Shown: positions 60,692 through 64,000 of the stretch, piece by piece
How the letters are laid out: every line of letters begins with the position of its first letter
How positions within the stretch are numbered: the first letter of the stretch is position 1
Made by a program: the position numbers and the translations under genes
Notes under the pieces: generated by a model
What the model saw: only the letters and a program-made list of their open reading frames with translations
Told to the model about the DNA's origin: nothing
Databases searched by the model: none
DNA from: Paraphaeosphaeria minitans
Taxonomy: Eukaryota; Ascomycota; Dothideomycetes; Pleosporales; Didymosphaeriaceae
Length of the DNA stretch: 64,000 nt
Reading direction: 5' to 3'
NCBI GenBank assembly: GCA_015832175.1
Contig: WJXW01000003.1
Location: forward strand, 682,001 to 746,000

Positions 60692-61288
60692 CAGGTGAAC
60701 TGGTGGCGCGTTGATCGGTGAAGAGCTTGGATCGTCGTATGTCCATGGTGTCTCTGGCGGTCGGATTAGACTCTCGGAAATCCGCCGGGCGTCGCTCCTT
60801 CCTTGTCATGCGCTCGAGGCAGTCGCGACGTTGTACAAATAGGCATCTGCTCGGTTTCCGGGGACGAGACATAGCAAAGCTTACGTGGGGATTGGGCGAT
60901 TGGCAATAGTTCCCAAAAGACGCCTTTGGACCTTTAAAGCATGTGGTTTCTTCGGGGCCGCCGATCTAGCATGGGATAACGACAATCACCGCGCCGGAGG
61001 CAGCTCTGAAAACACACGATACATCATCTTCGATCAATATACAGGATGAATCACCATATCAGCCACAGCAATGTCATAGCAATGCTGGCGAACTAGTGTC
61101 CCAGACAATGAGGATGAATATGGAGCTACTAGACGTAAACGATCACAATACGAAGCTCGATGCTGTTTCCTACCAGTGCTGATGCAATTCACCACGCTCC
61201 TAAGTCTACCCGTCAGTTAAATTCTACCTGGTGAAAAAAGACACTGACATACGAAATCACATAAATTCAAGACGCCGAGAGGAGGCAT
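60692..61288. other. Gene-free right island edge
   Basis: GC-balanced sequence of about 600 bases. It should contain the original 3' flank of the GNAT gene and the 3' UTR of the gene ending at 61289. Short overlapping frames on both strands near 60720-60900 show no domain. No RIP bias is visible although element C adjoins. Confidence 0.6.
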
Positions 61289-61888
61289 CTACTTCTTCGC
61301 CTCCTTCTTCTTCTCCTTCACCCCACCCTCCTCTCCATAGTCCTTCCTCTTCCCCGCATTCCTCTCGCTCTTTCTTGTCCCCTTAACTAGATTCTTCTCT
61401 ACTTGTGTGTTGCTCCTAGTCTTCTCTTTCTCTTTAGCATCCTCCCTATTTAATTGACCTGCTGTCTTCTTTGCTAGCTTCGCCTTTTTTGCTGTGTTAG
61501 CCTTGGGTTTTTTGTCCTCTTCTTCTTCCTCCTTATCTTCCTCCTTCTCCTCCTCCTCCTCCTCCTCCTCATCCTGCTTCTTCCCACCCGACTTCAGCTG
61601 CGGCGCCCCCTTCTTCGGCTCATTCTTAGTCCCAGCCTTGTTCTCGTAGTCCCCGCCGCGCTTCTCGTATTCCTTGGAGAGTTTGGACGCCTGAACAGCA
61701 AGTAAGCACGGAATACGGGACATGCCAAAAACCAAGTGGCATTGGCAGCGGAAACGAGGGAAACAGCTTACCTTCCACGCACTCCACTGCCCCTTCCCAC
61801 CTCCATCCTTATTCGTCTCATTCTTCACCTCCTCCTTAACCTCCTCCCTCAGCTTGGGATCCGTCGGTTTCCCCTTGCTAGACGGCAT
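61289..61888 (-). CDS. Conserved acidic/basic fungal protein of unknown function
   Basis: Two exons (61888-61772 and 61690-61289) encode 172 residues. The 81-bp intron (GTAAGC donor, CAG acceptor) contains no stop and is a multiple of three, so retention would add 27 residues. The N-terminal part, with SAWK joined to ASKLSKEYEKRGGDYENKAG across the splice, resembles a short conserved protein family I recognise from Pezizomycotina without a functional name. Residues about 75-100 form a Glu/Asp/Lys run, and the rest is Lys-rich with nuclear-localisation-like clusters (KRKDY, KKAKLAKK). No catalytic motif or membrane segment is seen; a nuclear or nucleic-acid-associated role is a guess from charge alone. 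The leader before ATG is purine-rich on the coding strand. Confidence 0.7.
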   Translation of the reverse strand: MPSSKGKPTDPKLREEVKEEVKNETNKDGGGKGQWSAWKVSCFPRFRCQCHLVFGMSRIPCLLAVQASKLSKEYEKRGGDYENKAGTKNEPKKGAPQLKSGGKKQDEEEEEEEEKEEDKEEEEEDKKPKANTAKKAKLAKKTAGQLNREDAKEKEKTRSNTQVEKNLVKGTRKSERNAGKRKDYGEEGGVKEKKKEAKK

Positions 61889-62469
61889 CGTCGCGTTCTT
61901 TCCTTTCCTTCTTTCTCTTCGTTTCTCACGTAGGGATATGCTCTACTATCGGCTGCACTTCGCAGCGTGGTTTCAAGGGGCCGGGGGATGATGATTTGTA
62001 TGCGGTACTGGGGAATGGCAGTGGGAAGTAACAATCCCTCACGCTGATTATATACCCGTACATGTCTCGCATGCTCGCTAGCCCACCAACCCACGTACCT
62101 GTGCCCCCGAACAATGACATCACGACTAGCCTCAAAGTTGCCCACCTGCTTTCCTCAGCCGGCCAAATGACAATTTAATAACATTGGACGAAGCGGAATG
62201 CCGCGCTAGGACCTGTACCACGCGCTTGGTGTTGTACGTCATCGATACAAGCCATCGAGCGAACGTCTTGTGACAAGCGCGCTAACAATCAGCGCCTGGG
62301 GAGGGGAGGAGGCACACAAGCGTATGCACGAGTCAACATCACGACGCCAAACTATCGTCAAGCTAGAGTCTTATCATCAATTCTTGTATAAACCATAAAT
62401 CGCTAATACACATCAATTCTCCTATTGCATGCCACGTTCCGCTGCATCGTCTCGTCTCGTCTCTAGCAT
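61889..62469. promoter_or_regulatory. Upstream region of the conserved protein, downstream of SEC31
   Basis: These 581 bases separate two genes on the same strand. They hold the SEC31 3' UTR (near 62350-62469, with ATAAATCG and TTCTTGTATAAACC) and the promoter of the smaller gene. The 40 bases before ATG 61888 are almost pure purine on the coding strand, the complement of a CT tract common in fungal promoters. Confidence 0.55.
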
Positions 62470-64000
62470 CTAATGCGGCGTGCTCTTGCTGAACTGAATC
62501 AAGCGCTTTACACCAACCTGTAACTTGTCAGCTTAGGATTCACCAGTGAACTGCAGCTTGGGACTTACCATCCAGTTGCTACCCTCGTCACTCTTGTTCG
62601 TCATCAGGTCCGTGAACAACACGATTGCTTGGTCATACTGCCTGGCCTGCATGTGTCCCGCAAGCTCGTTCATTAGCTGGATAGTATCCGGCTTGAGAAG
62701 ATCCTCGTTGTTCAAGTGGTCGAACAGAATGTTCAGTCGCTTTTCGGTATCCGCAACATGTGCCTTGAAGTTGGCTGGAGCCTTGGCCTTCACACGTTGC
62801 ATGTCTACGTTGAGGATCTCGTAGATGGGACGGGATGCATCAGGAATGTGAGACCGGTCGCCGGCGGCTGTGGTCTTGTTAGCAAAGATATCACAAGTGA
62901 GATTCATATTAAATACGTACGGTGCTTGGGCGCAGGAGGGGCCGCTCGCTGTGAGGATGCGGTCCCTGGACGCGAGTCCGGCCTCGGAGAACCGGTCTGG
63001 ATTGGACCCCCCGGTGGAGGGCCAGCTCTCGGTGGGCCTTGTGGCGGACCTCGTGGCGGCGGTGCAGCTGCCTGAGGCGGTGCCTGCGCTCCCGGTGCTG
63101 GAGCATACGGGGACGGTGCTGGGGAGTAGGGCGAGGGACCTCCAAATTGGGCTGGTGGGGGCGCAACCTGTCGTTGGGGTGGCATACCCGCTGGCGGCCC
63201 TGAAGGCGTCGACCCAGGTGCTGGCGCATAGCGGTTGGACGGCGGCGCGGACGACGGGGGAGGGTTGTAAGGCGAAGTACCACGGGGAACGGGAGGTTGC
63301 TGCGAGGGAGCAAAGCTTGATGGCGGCGGGGTGTATGCATTCGAAGGGGCTGACGGAGCGTATGGGCTGGGAGCAGCATTCGCAGATGTCGGTGGTGACG
63401 AGATACGCGGTGGGCCTTGCGGCGGTCCCTTTGGTGGCGGTGGGGGAGTTGGCCTTGACTGTGGAGGATACGTAGGCGAAGGCCCCCCGAAAGATTGAGG
63501 GGGGCCGTACTGGGCAGCGAATGGTGAGTTCACAGCATTGAGAGGAGTCGCGCGACGTGATGCTGGCTTTGGCGGCGCGATAAAGCCTTCTGGCATATCA
63601 TTCCAATTGGGGATGTTCCTCTGGGTAGCTGCTGGTGCTACTGATGGAGAGCTGGAGAAGTTACGCGGAGGTGGTGCAAGAGGGTTTGCTTGAGGTTGCT
63701 GGTATCCACCGTATTGAGGCACAGATGGGGCGCTTGGCTGGTATCCTGCAGGAGTATAGGCATTCCGGCTAGGTGTAGGGGTGTAGGATGGTGCAGCCGT
63801 CTGTGCTTGAGGTGCGAGCGGGTTAGGCGGGGCATACTGAGAGCCAGGCTGCTGCAATGGGGCCGCAACTGGGACTGCCGGTGCAGCCGTTTGGGCTTGG
63901 TAGGTAGGTACCACTCGGGAGGCACGTTGAGCGGAAGCAGCCTGAGTCTGTCGTTGAGCTGCTTGTGGTGCCGCCTTTCTTGTCGCCTTCTTGACCCTGT
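62470..64000 (-). CDS. SEC31: SEC31, COPII outer-coat subunit (3' part)
   Basis: Three exons are visible on the minus strand: 64000-62921 (continuing beyond the window), 62867-62569 and 62517-62470, joined by 53- and 51-bp introns with GTACGT and GTAAGT donors. About 474 C-terminal residues can be read. The first exon is a Pro/Gln/Ala-rich linker with PPP-containing stretches (for instance [12 protein letters not shown]), the region that in Sec31 contacts Sec23/Sec24. Exons 2 and 3 encode the helical Sec31/SRA1-type C-terminal domain: [36 protein letters not shown], and [14 protein letters not shown] at the end. Sec31 forms the outer cage of COPII vesicles with Sec13 and stimulates Sar1 GTP hydrolysis at ER exit sites. 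The N-terminal WD40 propeller lies outside. The splice acceptor ACCACAG was chosen because it restores the PAGDRSHIP frame. Confidence 0.93.

Noticed and set aside
62870..63475. A 201-codon plus-strand frame
   Set aside because: It lies antisense across the Pro-rich exon of SEC31; the composition (Gly, Val, Ala) is the mirror of Pro/Gln-rich codons.

Overview
The window comes from a filamentous ascomycete, most likely a Dothideomycete of the Pleosporales type. Three things point there: short spliced fungal introns (47-61 bp, with GTAAGT/GTACGT donors and GCTAAC/GCTGAC branch points), gene families typical of Pezizomycotina, and long AT-rich blocks full of LTR-retrotransposon relics whose C-to-T decay on both strands matches repeat-induced point mutation (RIP). 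Gene-dense, GC-balanced islands alternate sharply with these blocks.

Layout. Bases 1-10084 are a RIP-decayed block: a Gypsy chromovirus relic (G1) broken by solo LTRs and a 370-bp non-RIPed insertion, flanked by LTRs of family E. Bases 10085-18275 are a gene island with three genes: a TauD/TfdA-type Fe(II)/2-oxoglutarate dioxygenase (+), a Zn2Cys6-type regulator (-), and a GNAT acetyltransferase (+). The last two are divergent across an 834-bp shared upstream region. Bases 18276-60632 are one composite mobile insertion. Its outermost layer is a Copia element (C) with 131-bp LTRs and a GTAAC target duplication, swollen to 42.4 kb by nested elements: E1, Copia A, Gypsy G2, E2, Gypsy I, Gypsy H and Copia B. 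Bases 60638-64000 return to gene space, with a conserved acidic/basic fungal protein and the 3' part of SEC31 (COPII coat).

The two islands were one before element C arrived. Joining the bases on either side of the target duplication restores the GNAT reading frame: its last 17 codons and stop now lie 42 kb away at 60638-60691, while the LTR start supplies a premature TGA.

The most unusual feature of the mobile fraction is recurrent. Each Gypsy chromovirus lineage examined (G, H, I) has, downstream of its chromodomain and on the opposite strand, a decayed Cys-rich reading frame. The two copies of the A/B Copia family also carry a conserved 71-78 codon frame antisense to pol next to the 3' LTR. 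Family E LTRs share conserved flanks but have a different repeat-rich core in each copy. All family calls rest on reading the sequence; no database search was run.
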